A DNA stretch of 64,000 nucleotides, from contig NZ_CP087585.1 in the NCBI RefSeq assembly GCF_022200785.1, forward strand, positions 930,001 through 994,000. Direction: 5' to 3'. The notes below the pieces were generated by a model. It did no database searches. It saw only the letters and a program-made list of their open reading frames with translations, and was not told where the DNA came from. Positions 27,095 to 37,400 of the stretch are shown here, one piece after another. Each line of letters opens with the position of its first letter. Position 1 is the first letter of the stretch. Both the position numbers and the translations under genes were made by a program. Source of the DNA: Pedobacter mucosus. GTDB taxonomy: Bacteria; Bacteroidota; Bacteroidia; Sphingobacteriales; Sphingobacteriaceae.

Positions 27095-28345
27095 TTAACG
27101 CTCATCCCCGTCTTTTACCAACTTATTTACTAAAGGGTTTAGCGTTAATCCCTGCACGATTATGGAAAAGACTACAATTACAAAGCAGCCACTAAGGATC
27201 ATATCCCGATAGGATGATGGTGGTAATGATAAGGCCATGGCCACAGAGATTCCGCCCCTAAGTCCGCCCCAAGTAAGTATGGTGATGCTGCTATAATCTA
27301 GTTTTAGGGATCGTCTAACCAAAATTACTGGAGCGATAATACTCAATGCCCTAGCCAAAAGAAGGATCACGATACCAGCTAGTCCAATCCATAGAAATGC
27401 CAAGTTGAATTTCATAATCACCATTTGTAAGCCAATCATCACAAACAAGATCGTATTTAATAATTCATCCATCAATGACCATATTTTTTCAAGATATTGA
27501 TTGAATTCGCTCGTTTCCTCTTTGCTAATGGACTTGCTACTCAGCAGTAATCCTGCGGCAACAACCGCAAGCGGAATGGATACGTGGAGGATTCCAGATA
27601 TAACCGAGATGACCATAACCAAAGTAATGGAAAGCATTAGCACAGTTTGAAAATCTTTGATAGATCTCATCATTAGAAATGCCACCCATCCCATTGCTAG
27701 GCCTAACGCCAATCCACCAAAAACCTCCTGTCCAAAGAGCTGGCCAGCTTCGAGGAATGAAAAACCTTTGTCTGGCGTTTGGGCAACTTCCAAAAAGCTA
27801 ACAAAAAGGACCAATCCAATTCCATCGTTAAATAGTGATTCCCCGGAGATGATTGTTTCCAACCTTGCAGGCATTTTAGAGCGTTTTAGCAGCGCCGCCA
27901 CCGCTACAGCATCTGTTGGGGAGATTAAAGCACCAAACAACAAACAATAAATAAATGGAATCTCTATACCAAAAGTGGTTAATAGGTAATGCAAAATGCC
28001 GCCGAAGATTAAAGTGGAAATAACTACGCCTACAGTACTGATAATCATGATTCCACTTAAGCTATTTTTCAATTTTTTTATATCGAAATGAAGCGCACTT
28101 GCAAAAAGGAGAAACCCTAACATCACATCCAGTAAAGTTTTTGAAAAATCAATGGAGCCAGTAAGCTCGCTAATAAAACCACTCACTCTAGGAAAGGTCT
28201 TTCCAGCAAAAATAGTTAGCAGCGAGGTTAGTATCGCCATAATCATCACGCCAATAACCCCGGGTAATTTGATGTAACGGGCATTTATAAAGCTAAACAA
28301 TGATGCAATGGCGAATATAGAGGTGATTATGACAAATAAGTCCAT
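27095..28345 (-). CDS. CPA1-type Na+(K+)/H+ antiporter
   Basis: Inner-membrane cation/proton antiporter, 416 residues with about 12 transmembrane segments. The family core LISPTDAVAVAALLKRSKMP and SGESLFNDGIGLVLF contains the conserved Asp residues of the CPA1/NhaP ion site, and LTWGGLRGGISVAMALSLP is the characteristic late motif. There is no C-terminal TrkA or cyclic-nucleotide domain. It is downstream of the MscS-like gene by 43 bp on the same strand, suggesting an osmotic/ion-homeostasis operon. It converges with the LacI gene; the 170 bp between them contain no strong terminator that I could see. Confidence 0.92.
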   Translation of the reverse strand: MDLFVIITSIFAIASLFSFINARYIKLPGVIGVMIMAILTSLLTIFAGKTFPRVSGFISELTGSIDFSKTLLDVMLGFLLFASALHFDIKKLKNSLSGIMIISTVGVVISTLIFGGILHYLLTTFGIEIPFIYCLLFGALISPTDAVAVAALLKRSKMPARLETIISGESLFNDGIGLVLFVSFLEVAQTPDKGFSFLEAGQLFGQEVFGGLALGLAMGWVAFLMMRSIKDFQTVLMLSITLVMVISVISGILHVSIPLAVVAAGLLLSSKSISKEETSEFNQYLEKIWSLMDELLNTILFVMIGLQMVIMKFNLAFLWIGLAGIVILLLARALSIIAPVILVRRSLKLDYSSITILTWGGLRGGISVAMALSLPPSSYRDMILSGCFVIVVFSIIVQGLTLNPLVNKLVKDGDER

Positions 28346-28388
28346 TAATGATAATGATTTAAGGTGGGCGTTTAAAAATGTAATTTAA

Positions 28389-30161
28389 TTATTCTTCCTT
28401 CCGGACTACAAAATAATTTGGAGAAAGTAGTTCAATACCTGCAATACTTAGCTCATCTTGAATATGCTCTAAGAGATTGCTGTAGATTAATGCTTGCTTG
28501 CTAGCCTCATGTGTATAGGCATTAATTTGATAGGAAACATAAAAGTCGTTAAGTTTGGTTTGTAAAACAAAGGGCGCCGGTTCTGAAAGGATTGAATCTG
28601 TTTTCAGCGCCGCCTTAATAAGTATGTTATATGCTTGTTGCCAAGGTACGTCGTATCCGAGCGTTACTTCATAATGGATAATAAGGCCATTTGTTTTAGC
28701 CTGACTGGAATAATTTACTGTACTGCTTGAAAGCACCATGGAATTTGGTACGGTAATATCTTCATTTTTTATTGTTCTAATTCTGGTAACAAGCATTGTT
28801 TTTTCAATAATATCACCCGTTACTTCGCTAATTTTTACCCGATCACCTACGCGAAACGGCCTCATGTAAGTAATTACCAATCCGGCTACAATATTGGTTA
28901 TTGCACTTGATGAGCCTAATGAAATTAATATCCCCAAAAAAACAGAAACCCCTTGAAATGCTGCGGAGCCCGATCCTGGCAAATATGGAAAGATAATAAC
29001 CAACATAAAAGCATAAAGTATAAACCTTAATATGTTGAAGGTTGGAACCGACCATTCTGCATGAAATCCATTAATTAATATGTTGCCCCGTTTAACTTCA
29101 TTGAAAAAATACTTGATCGCCTTGAGCGCAAACCTAAAAATAAAGTAGATTACCAGTATGGTAAAGAGGTTTGGTAGATAATCTGCAATTCCATTCAGCG
29201 CAATTTTTAATGGTCGTAAAACCCAGTTCAGTAAAGTATTGGTCCAGCTTTCTGTTTCTGGGAATACGCTAAAAAGTAGCGGGAGAGAAAGGTAAATTAT
29301 TAATATGGTAACAATTAATCTTATTGTACTATTAAATTTTAGGAAGATAAGCTCGAGATCCTTTGGAGGGACAACCTTTACTGCTCCTAATTTTAAGCCG
29401 GCCTTAATTTTTTGGGTTTTGGTAATGATGTAATTTCGAATTTTTCTGAAAACCCAATTGATCATTGCAACCACAACAATCAATAAGACCAAGATTAAAA
29501 TTACCAATCCAATTTTTTTTGCCCAGCTTGCTAAACTATGTGATTCCCTTTCACTTTGAATGGTATTTTTTATTTTGAGTAAATATTCTGCCGCCAGTTT
29601 AGAATTGGTTTTTCCAAACCATAGGCCATCTAGATTGGAAATCGTCATAATAATTTCCTGGTCCCTGTAAATGATATCAAAGTTATCTGTAGATGACCTT
29701 ATCTTTAAAGAATCAGGTGAATAAAAAGCATCATCGTAAAGACTAATAATCTTTTTAGTTATTCCAATTGATCTTTCTTTAGCGCTAAATGACCCTGTTC
29801 TTGTAAATATGTTAAATAGTGTGTCCTGATTAAGTACAACAGGATATCCTTGTGCATGAGCTTTTAGCTTTTTAATTTCTGATGCCTGCTCAAGATATCT
29901 TATCGAATCACTTACGGCTATTTTTCTGAGTTTTTCCTCGAGTATTCGTGTTTTTGATTTATCACCAACAGCATTTTTCAATTGCTCTTCAAGCTGAATT
30001 TTAACAAGTGAGTCGATTTGTCTTTGCTGGTGATCTTTAATCAATTTGCCTTCATCGATGGCCAAGCTTTCCTTAGAAACAGAGTCGATAATTTCCTGCG
30101 CCGGAAGTTGATATGCAAAGGCAAATAGGCAACAAATAAGTAATAGTTTAAAACCCATCAT
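28389..30161 (-). CDS. MscS-family mechanosensitive ion channel with long N-terminal domain
   Basis: Tension-gated channel that releases solutes under hypo-osmotic shock. The 590-residue protein has a signal peptide (ending LPAQ), then about 190 residues of charged periplasmic domain with coiled-coil character, an early membrane segment (IGLVILILVLLIVVVAMINWVF), further TM helices, and the MscS pore/beta domain. Visible there are VSVFLGILISLGSSSAITNIVAGLVITYMRPFRVGDRVKI and TIKNEDITVPNSMVL. The layout is like the larger MscK/YbdG-type proteins. Its start overlaps the small upstream gene by 14 bp, indicating co-transcription, with the CPA1 antiporter downstream. Confidence 0.93.
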   Translation of the reverse strand: MMGFKLLLICCLFAFAYQLPAQEIIDSVSKESLAIDEGKLIKDHQQRQIDSLVKIQLEEQLKNAVGDKSKTRILEEKLRKIAVSDSIRYLEQASEIKKLKAHAQGYPVVLNQDTLFNIFTRTGSFSAKERSIGITKKIISLYDDAFYSPDSLKIRSSTDNFDIIYRDQEIIMTISNLDGLWFGKTNSKLAAEYLLKIKNTIQSERESHSLASWAKKIGLVILILVLLIVVVAMINWVFRKIRNYIITKTQKIKAGLKLGAVKVVPPKDLELIFLKFNSTIRLIVTILIIYLSLPLLFSVFPETESWTNTLLNWVLRPLKIALNGIADYLPNLFTILVIYFIFRFALKAIKYFFNEVKRGNILINGFHAEWSVPTFNILRFILYAFMLVIIFPYLPGSGSAAFQGVSVFLGILISLGSSSAITNIVAGLVITYMRPFRVGDRVKISEVTGDIIEKTMLVTRIRTIKNEDITVPNSMVLSSSTVNYSSQAKTNGLIIHYEVTLGYDVPWQQAYNILIKAALKTDSILSEPAPFVLQTKLNDFYVSYQINAYTHEASKQALIYSNLLEHIQDELSIAGIELLSPNYFVVRKEE

Positions 30162-30471
30162 AAATAACTTTTTCTGAATTGTTTATTTGGTCCTGCCAGT
30201 AATCAATAGAATTATTTAATTGCCTTATGGCATTAATGGTTATTGTACTCGTTAATTCTATTAGAAAACCGATACTTTGTAATTTACTTTTAAAGTAAGT
30301 TGAAAAGAGTTTTTGATATGCAATTGCAACATTTCGAACAACTTGTACCCTGGTCCGGCAAACCTTGCGTAGTAGAATTAAGGGGGCCATGGTGAAAGCA
30401 AAAATGGTTGCGACCATGCCAAGAATTTGTACTTGTATAAATTGGCGTATGAGCATCAAATTTTTTTTCAT
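30148..30471 (-). CDS. Small hypothetical membrane protein overlapping the mscS-like gene
   Basis: 107-residue protein not recognised as a known family. One hydrophobic segment (about 10-35, VQILGMVATIFAFTMAPLILL) is followed by a basic, helical tail (RKVCRTRVQVVRN..YWQDQINNSEKVIYDGF). The end overlaps the first 14 bp of the MscS-like gene on the same strand, typical of translational coupling, which supports its being real. A regulatory or accessory role for the channel is possible but unsupported by any motif. Confidence 0.6.
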   Translation of the reverse strand: MKKNLMLIRQFIQVQILGMVATIFAFTMAPLILLRKVCRTRVQVVRNVAIAYQKLFSTYFKSKLQSIGFLIELTSTITINAIRQLNNSIDYWQDQINNSEKVIYDGF

Positions 30472-30604
30472 ATAATATCGACAAGTGAAATTGAAAAATG
30501 TTTTTTTAAATTAGGTGCTCAAAGCTCTCCAATGAGGTTCGCTGTTTTATGAATTCTCCACTTCATATCATGCTGCCACTTTGTATTGTACTTAAAACGA
30601 AACA

Positions 30605-31276
30605 ATGGAAAATCTACCAATTTACGTTTACTTAGCCTTCGGTGTAACGGTATTACTCGCCATCTGGTTATTTTACAGGGCCACTAATCACTCAAAAAGT
30701 TTTTTAATAGGGATCTTGTTTTGGATCATCATCCAATCGCTACTTGCTTTAGGCGGTTTTTACAATAACCCTGATAAGCTCACATCACGCTTTCCACTTT
30801 TGATTTTGCCACCGCTGCTGTTTCTAATCTCGCTGTTGGTAACTAAGAGCGGGAGAGTGTTTCTTGATAGACTAGATCTGCGTTCTCTAACTTTATTTCA
30901 CGTGATCCGAATTCCAGTGGAACTGGTTTTATTTTGGTTATGCGTAAGTAAAGCGGTTCCCGAGGCAATGACATTTCACGGAAGGAATTTTGATATTTTT
31001 TCTGGTATTTCAGCTCCAATTATTTATTATTTTGGTTTTGTAACTAAGCGACTCAACAAATGGGCAATCATTGCATGGAACCTAATTTGCCTTTTACTGC
31101 TACTTAATGTAGTTTCTTCAGCTATTCTTTCATTGCCTGATAGGTTTGCTCAATTTGGCTTTGAGCAACCTAATATTGCCCTTGGGTATTTTCCATTCGT
31201 TCTGCTGCCGTCTTTACTGGTGCCATTAGTTTTGCTATCAACAATTGCCGCTATAAAGCAGTTACTGAAAAAATAA
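30605..31276 (+). CDS. Hypothetical polytopic membrane protein
   Basis: 223 residues with about seven hydrophobic segments (for example VYLAFGVTVLLAIWLFY, FLIGILFWIIIQSLLALGG, IIAWNLICLLLLLNVVSSAIL, FVLLPSLLVPLVLLSTIAA). A conserved-looking loop RFAQFGFEQPNIALGYFPFVLLPS lies before the last helix. I do not recognise a characterised family. It is divergent from the MscS operon (134 bp gap) and 150 bp before the DUF92 gene. No enzymatic motif was seen. Confidence 0.75.
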   Translation: MENLPIYVYLAFGVTVLLAIWLFYRATNHSKSFLIGILFWIIIQSLLALGGFYNNPDKLTSRFPLLILPPLLFLISLLVTKSGRVFLDRLDLRSLTLFHVIRIPVELVLFWLCVSKAVPEAMTFHGRNFDIFSGISAPIIYYFGFVTKRLNKWAIIAWNLICLLLLLNVVSSAILSLPDRFAQFGFEQPNIALGYFPFVLLPSLLVPLVLLSTIAAIKQLLKK

Positions 31277-31395
31277 ACATAGACTGGCCTGCTATTCAAA
31301 CGAATGCTAAATTTTGGTGGTGACGTATTCTTCAAGCGCTTAAAAGGCTTAACAAATTTTAGGATAATCATAATCCTATTGTATCTATTAAAACA

Positions 31396-31403
31396 TAAAT
31401 TTG
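31396..31403 (+). promoter_or_regulatory. Candidate Bacteroidota -7 box (TAAATTTG)
   Basis: An exact match to the Bacteroidota -7 consensus TAnnTTTG lies 23 bp before the DUF92 start. No matching -33 TTTG at the usual spacing was found, so only this element supports it. Confidence 0.3.
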
Positions 31404-31426
31404 GCGCCTAATATTCATATGAATTG

Positions 31427-32152
31427 ATGCTTGTTACCATGTCCAATGATCTAATTTTTTTGCCTATTATCATTTTCATAGGGATGATTTATGCTATCTT
31501 CTCAAAAAAGCTTACTGTTCCAGGTGCTTTTACTGGTGGGTTACTAACATTCGTTATTTTTATAGGTTCAGGGTACACCGGTATTGCCATGATGACTACC
31601 TTTTTTATATTAGGATCTCTTGCCACTTCCTGGCAGCAGCAGCTAAAGCAAGCATCTGTAATAACAAAAGAACATAAAATAGGGCGATCGGCGATGCAGG
31701 TTTTGGCCAATGCGGGCATTTCAGCTATCGTAGCTTTGATTATCTTTTTTTATCCTGAGCTGCGTAATTTGATGTTACCTGTATTAGCTGCGGCTTTTGC
31801 CTCGGCTACGGCAGATACACTGTCTTCGGAAATGGGAATGGTTTATGGCCGGCGTTTTTTTAATATTATAACCCTCAAGCCTGATCATTGTGGCTTGGAT
31901 GGCGTTGTCAGTATGGAAGGTACATTAATTGGTGTTGCAGGAAGCTGTATTATAGCTATGGTATACGGGTTAGGTTTTGGATGGGAGATTGATGTGATCT
32001 TCATCATAATTGCGGGTACGGCTGGTAACCTTATGGATTCAATATTAGGCGCTTTGGTCGAAAGAAAAGGGATGATTGAAAATAATTTGGTGAATTTCTT
32101 GAATACCCTTACTGCGGCGCTGGTGATGCTTTTGTTGGGTGTACTGTTTTAG
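31427..32152 (+). CDS. DUF92 family (TMEM19-like) integral membrane protein
   Basis: 242-residue membrane protein of the DUF92/TMEM19 family, function poorly known (some relatives act on phytyl or isoprenoid phosphate). Supporting segments are LTVPGAFTGGLLTFVIFIGSGY, FILGSLATSWQQQLK, the highly typical AAAFASATADTLSSEMGMVYGRR and LDGVVSMEGTLIGVAGS, and AGTAGNLMDSILGALVERKGMIENNLVNFLNTLTAALV at the end. The ATG at 31427 is used; another lies at 31439 and a TTG at 31424. It is a single gene, convergent with the sigma-factor gene at 32409. The 256 bp between them are AT-rich and hold no gene that I can support. Confidence 0.88.
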   Translation: MLVTMSNDLIFLPIIIFIGMIYAIFSKKLTVPGAFTGGLLTFVIFIGSGYTGIAMMTTFFILGSLATSWQQQLKQASVITKEHKIGRSAMQVLANAGISAIVALIIFFYPELRNLMLPVLAAAFASATADTLSSEMGMVYGRRFFNIITLKPDHCGLDGVVSMEGTLIGVAGSCIIAMVYGLGFGWEIDVIFIIIAGTAGNLMDSILGALVERKGMIENNLVNFLNTLTAALVMLLLGVLF

Positions 32153-32408
32153 TGAAACAGTAAAAAAAAATGTTCAGTGATTTAAAATTATCTTTTTGTA
32201 ATGGAAAATTCTATTTCTACAAAGAATTTACTGCAAGATTGTTAAAAAATGTATTTGTTATCTCTTATAATTCTTGAACTCAATTATACAAATCAGAATT
32301 TATATTTCTTTTCACTATAAATCAAAAGGCATAAATAATCATTGAGTTTTAAATAAAAAGTCTAAGTAAGCTTAAGATTAATCAAAATTAAAAATGAACT
32401 GTTATCTG

Positions 32409-32993
32409 CTACAAAAAGAATAGATAGTTGTTTTTAAGCAGGGCTTTTAAATGCTTTAACGCAATGGTAATTTGATTTTCTACGGTTCTTTTAGATATGT
32501 TTAATTTTTCAGCAATTTCAGATATACTTAGCTCTTCTTTTCTACTTAGTAAATAAATTTCACGGCAACGTTTTGGTAATTCCGCTAAAGAATTAAGGAC
32601 TTTAGCATCTAACTCTTCCATTAACATTTTTTCGTGACCTTCATTATTATTGGAAACTTGTTCATTCAAAACACTTTCGCCATCATGTTGGTAACGCTCA
32701 ATATATTTTAGTGATATGGACTTTTTTTGCCGAATTTTTTTAATACCATGATAACTGGCAGCGGCTAATACATAATTTCTGAAGCATGAAATAGTAAGCG
32801 TATCGCGTTTATTCCAAATATTCATGAATACATCGTGAGTAATTTCCATAGCCATTGCCTCATCCTTTACGTACCTTAAGGATACCATATAAACTCTCGA
32901 CCAATGACGCTCAAAGAGTTCATTGAAGGCTTGTTCATTATTACAAATGGTGCTTTGTAATAATTCAAGATCAGAAAGTTTACTGATAGACAT
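32409..32993 (-). CDS. ECF-type RNA polymerase sigma factor (PUL 2)
   Basis: 194-residue ECF sigma factor of the Bacteroidota FecI-like type. Region 2 is seen in AFNELFERHWSRVYMVSLRYVKDEAMAMEITHDVFMNIWNKRD. Region 4 is seen in LPKRCREIYLLSRKEELSISEIAEKLNISKRTVENQITIALKHLK, a clear helix-turn-helix. It is encoded divergently from its likely anti-sigma partner FecR, 180 bp away. It probably directs transcription of the susCD-GH92 operon after a signal passed from the STN domain of SusC through FecR; this is known logic for such trios and is inferred here. Confidence 0.95.
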   Translation of the reverse strand: MSISKLSDLELLQSTICNNEQAFNELFERHWSRVYMVSLRYVKDEAMAMEITHDVFMNIWNKRDTLTISCFRNYVLAAASYHGIKKIRQKKSISLKYIERYQHDGESVLNEQVSNNNEGHEKMLMEELDAKVLNSLAELPKRCREIYLLSRKEELSISEIAEKLNISKRTVENQITIALKHLKALLKNNYLFFL

Positions 32994-33173
32994 GTTGATT
33001 TTATGAAGATAAAGCTAGTATTAAATAATGAAATAAAAATCATTTAATGTGCCATTATTAGAGCTGGTATAACTAAAACATAATTCTTATTTTTTTTTAT
33101 GTGTGTGAACATATCTTTTTGGTCTCTATACCTATAACTATCCAAGTATATCAGAATATTACTTTAATCGCTA

Positions 33174-34331
33174 ATGACCGAAGATCAATATTTACACCTT
33201 TGTAAGGCTTATCTCCAGGGGAAATGTTCCAAGGAAGAAGAAAATTTACTTATCACCTATCAAGAGGAAAATGGTATGTATAATTTGGATTTGTCTATCC
33301 ATAATAATTCACGTATTCGAGAATCTATTAGATCTAAAATTGAGGAAAGTAAAAAACTCAAAAACCGTTCATTTAACTTACGAATAATAAATTGGAAAGT
33401 TGCTGCATCAGTTGCTGCTTTAATTATCCTTACTACTTACTTTTTTAACCGCTACACTAACGGATTAAATCAGACAACATTAACAGTAGCAACAAAAAAA
33501 AAATCTATAAAAGCATCTGATATCACTCCAGGTTCTGCAAAAGCTATATTGACGCTTTCTGATGGCCAAAGTATTGAACTTTCCAGTGCCAAAAACGGGC
33601 TTATTTCCACAAAAGACAATGCGTCAATTTCTAAATCAGGAAATGGAATTTCAGTATCTTCAAAAGATAAAGATTCTAAAATAAATAGTGGTTCGCTTAA
33701 TACAATTTCTATTCCACGGGGCGGTAAATTTGATATAGTTCTTCCCGATGGAACTCATGTTTGGCTTAATTCATCCTCTTCTCTTCGTTTTCCCGTAGCA
33801 TTTGCTAGTAATGAGCGCAGGGTTATATTAGAAGGTGAAGCCTATTTTGAAGTAACCAAAAACATAAATAAACCCTTTAAAGTAGACGTTGCCGGCAAGC
33901 AACTTATTGAAGTTTTAGGTACCCATTTTAACGTTACCGCATTTAATAATGAGGATCATATTGAAACCACTTTATTAGAGGGCTCAGTGAAAATCAACTC
34001 CCAAAAGTCTGCAATAAAAATTATTCCTGGGCAAATGGCCTACAATAATCTTCAGGGTGGCCTTAAAGTTGTTTCTGCAGATTTAGATGAAGTGATGGCC
34101 TGGAAAAATGACATGTTCATTTTTAAAAACGAAAACATTACCTCAATTATGAAAAAAATTTCCCGTTGGTATGACGTGGATGTAGATTTTAAAGGTGACA
34201 TGTCTGCAATTAACTTCGAAGGCAATTATTCACGCTCTAAAAGCCTTAACAGCTTACTTAAAAATATTGAGCTAACCGATAAAGTTCGATTTAAAATTGA
34301 TGAAAGGAGGATTACAGTCACAGCCAAATAA
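33174..34331 (+). CDS. FecR-family anti-sigma factor (PUL 2)
   Basis: Inner-membrane anti-sigma regulator, 385 residues. The cytoplasmic N-terminus (about 1-70, with CKAYLQGKCSKEEENLLITYQ) is followed by one TM helix (VAASVAALIILTTYFF, about 77-92). The periplasmic FecR domain contains ISIPRGGKFDIVLPDGTHVWLNSSSSLRFPVAF, VILEGEAYFEVTKNINKPFKVDVAGK and VLGTHFNVTAFN. A C-terminal DUF4974 region is seen (ENITSIMKKISRWYDVDVDF, FKIDERRITVTAK). It should sequester the divergent sigma factor and receive the SusC STN signal. A hairpin follows before susC. Confidence 0.94.
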   Translation: MTEDQYLHLCKAYLQGKCSKEEENLLITYQEENGMYNLDLSIHNNSRIRESIRSKIEESKKLKNRSFNLRIINWKVAASVAALIILTTYFFNRYTNGLNQTTLTVATKKKSIKASDITPGSAKAILTLSDGQSIELSSAKNGLISTKDNASISKSGNGISVSSKDKDSKINSGSLNTISIPRGGKFDIVLPDGTHVWLNSSSSLRFPVAFASNERRVILEGEAYFEVTKNINKPFKVDVAGKQLIEVLGTHFNVTAFNNEDHIETTLLEGSVKINSQKSAIKIIPGQMAYNNLQGGLKVVSADLDEVMAWKNDMFIFKNENITSIMKKISRWYDVDVDFKGDMSAINFEGNYSRSKSLNSLLKNIELTDKVRFKIDERRITVTAK

Positions 34332-34353
34332 ATATTAACTGTAAATCCAAAAA

Positions 34354-34378
34354 CCGGAAGTGTTCGTACCACTTCCGG
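34354..34378 (+). terminator. Hairpin between fecR and susC (PUL 2)
   Basis: CCGGAAGTG and CACTTCCGG form a perfect 9-bp stem around a 7-nt loop, starting 23 bp after the FecR stop. The tail (AAATAGTT) is not a clear U-tract. It may therefore be an attenuator or mRNA-stabilising hairpin rather than a full terminator, letting susCD be expressed separately from fecR. A comparable hairpin occupies the same place in PUL 3. Confidence 0.55.
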
Positions 34379-34445
34379 AAATAGTTGGCGTTAAGCCAAT
34401 AAGGATGAAACTAATCGATCAAACAACTAATTAAATCTTAACCAA

Positions 34446-37400
34446 ATGTATAAAATTTTTACTGCACATCGGTGCGGGGATACCACTTGCTATAAGCAAA
34501 AAATCCTTAGAGTTATGAGACTTACCATCTTTTTCATAGTAGCTGCAATGATGCAGGTTAGCGCAGGCAGTTTTGCCCAGCTAGTCAGCATAAATGTTAA
34601 GGATACGCCTGTAAGGGAAGTACTTGGCAAACTTACCAAACAAACAGGCTACAATTTTATTTGTGATGCCAGTATTATAAATAATAGCACACCTGTTACT
34701 ATAAAATTCAAAAATAAATCTCTTCAAACCGTTCTTGAAGCTTGTTTTTCCACTCAGAAAGTAGAAATGCTTTTTGGAGATAACTTAACAATCGTGATCA
34801 AAAAGAACGTTCAAATTATAAAGCCAATACAAGCTGTAATCACCGTTACCGGTAAAATTACGGATAACAAAGGCGGACCATTGCCTGGCGTTAGCGTTCT
34901 TGTAAAAGGAACTAAAACAGGCGTAGTTTCTGATAACAATGGAAATTATGCTATAAAAGTTCCTGAAACCAATGCTGTACTTGTATTCTCATTTATTGGT
35001 ATGGTGAGTCAGGAAGTTTCTGTTGGAAACAGAACAAATATCGACGTGGTTCTTGCAGAAACGCCGCAATCACTTAGTGATGTAGTTGTTGTGGGTTACG
35101 GAACTCAATCTCGTACTACGGTAACCTCTTCTATTACCAAAGTAGAAGGAAAAAATATTAGTAATCAGCCGGTAAGTACGCCGGGAGAAGCCTTAGCCGG
35201 ACTAGCAGCTGGTGTACAGGTTCAATCAGATCAGGGAGGAAAACCTGGTGCTGCGCCAACAATTAGGGTTCGTGGGGTTAGTTCATTGAGTTCGTCGAAC
35301 GATCCACTATATGTTGTGGATGGTTATCCGCTAGAAAATGCTTCAAACTTTAATTTAATTAACCCAAGTGATATCGAATCTATTGAAGTTTTAAAAGATG
35401 CAGCTTCTGCTGCAATTTATGGTTCAAGAGCAGCTAATGGCGTTGTTTTAGTAACTACCAAAAGAGGTAAAGCAGGTAAAACGGTATTTTCCGTATCTGC
35501 ATATACCGGCATTCAAGAGGTTAATAAATATATTGATGTGTTAACAAAAGATCAATATGTACAACAGGTAAAAGCGCTAAGCCGTATCAAAATCCTTCAA
35601 TATCCAACTGTTTTAGATGGAGATATTTCGGGATTACCTGATGTAGATTGGCAAAAAGAAATTTTTAGAACTGTTCCAATCAGAAGTTTTGAATTTAATG
35701 CTTCTGGTGGTAGTGAGAAAGTGCGTTTCAGCGCTTCAGCGGGAATTTTTAAACAAAAAGGGGTGCTAATCGGCACCGAATATACGCGTTACAATACCCG
35801 CTTAAACTTAGATGCTGATATCGTTAAAAATGTAAAATTTGGTTTTTCTGTTTCTCCTTCCTATGCGGAGCAATATAGACAGCCATCTTCTGGTCAGGCA
35901 AGTGGAGCAGGCGCAAATCCTAGTGATTATATTATTGGTGTACCAGGATTATTGGCAGATTTGAATTTGCCAAGTCCATTGAATCAAGCACTTACTTTCC
36001 AGCCAATTGTTCCTGTATATCGTGCAAATGGAGATTTTGCTCAACCTTATGACAGGGATTTAAACTACAATCTTTCTCCAACTGCAGTATTTTCAGCTTC
36101 TAATTTTTATAACCCCGTAGGAATATTAAGCCAGTCGATTAACCGTTCCAGAGCTTTCAGGACATTAAGTAATGCCTTTTTAGAGTATACTCCAATAGAA
36201 GGACTAAAATTGAAAACCTATATCGGCGCTACTTTAGAAAATGAAATGGTTCATGGTTATGTACCAGGAACAATGGCCTATAGTTCTGCACCAACTGCTT
36301 CAGGAGCCAATCCTCAGCTTGCAGGTATTTATGCTTCAGATAATGTTCGTAATAGTTTTGACTGGGTTTGGGAAAATACCGCAACTTATGATAAGCAGAT
36401 TAGTAAACATCATTTTAATGTTTTGGGTTTATTTTCTGCACAGAAATACGAATCACAAATTAATTACACTGCAGGTTTACCTGGTACTTTTATAACTACA
36501 TCAGTACAAAGTCCTTTGGCCTCGCCAAATACAGTGGGAACTGAACTTTTTGATGCCAATACTTTCGTATCCTATGCGGGAAGATTCACTTATGATTACA
36601 GCAAAAAATATTTATTTACCGCTGCTGTTCGTCAGGATGGTTCATCCCGTTTTGGAACTAATAATAAATTTGCAGTATTTCCATCTTTTTCATTGGGATG
36701 GCGATTGGCTGAAGAACCATTTTTAAAAGAAGCACTTTCTAAAATTGGAATTAATGAATTTAAGCTTCGTGGAGGTTATGGAAGAACAGGTAACGCAAAT
36801 ATCGGAAGTTTCACCTACATCAATTCCATTGCATTAAATAGAAATTATTCCTTTGGCGGAAGCAGGATATTTGGTACGCAGCAAACCGGTTTTGCTAATC
36901 CAGATTTAACCTGGGAAAAGAATGATCAGACCAGTATTGGTACAGATATAGGCCTTTTACAAAATAAAATAGTATTGACATTTGATTATTTTATACGAAA
37001 CTCCAACGGAATGTTATTAAACAAGGCACTTCCTTTTGTCGTTGGTTATACCACAACTTCTCAAGCCAACACTTCCTATGCATCTTCGTTTCAATCTAAT
37101 TTAGGTAAACTACAAAACAAAGGATTTGAATTTACGGCCAATACTAATTTTAAACTTGGAGCGGTAACCTGGAATGCCAATGCCAATTTTTCTACTTATA
37201 AAACCAAGGTATTAGATTTAGGCGGTCCTGCCGCATTACCTGCTGTTCGTGCTATTAACGGATGGAATAATGTTTACCAAGTGAAAGTTGGTGATCCGTT
37301 AGGGTATATGTACGGCTATGAAATTACAGGCGTATTTAAAAACGCAAATGATTTAGCTACTCATCCAAAGGCAACTACAGGTAATAATATTGGTGATTAC

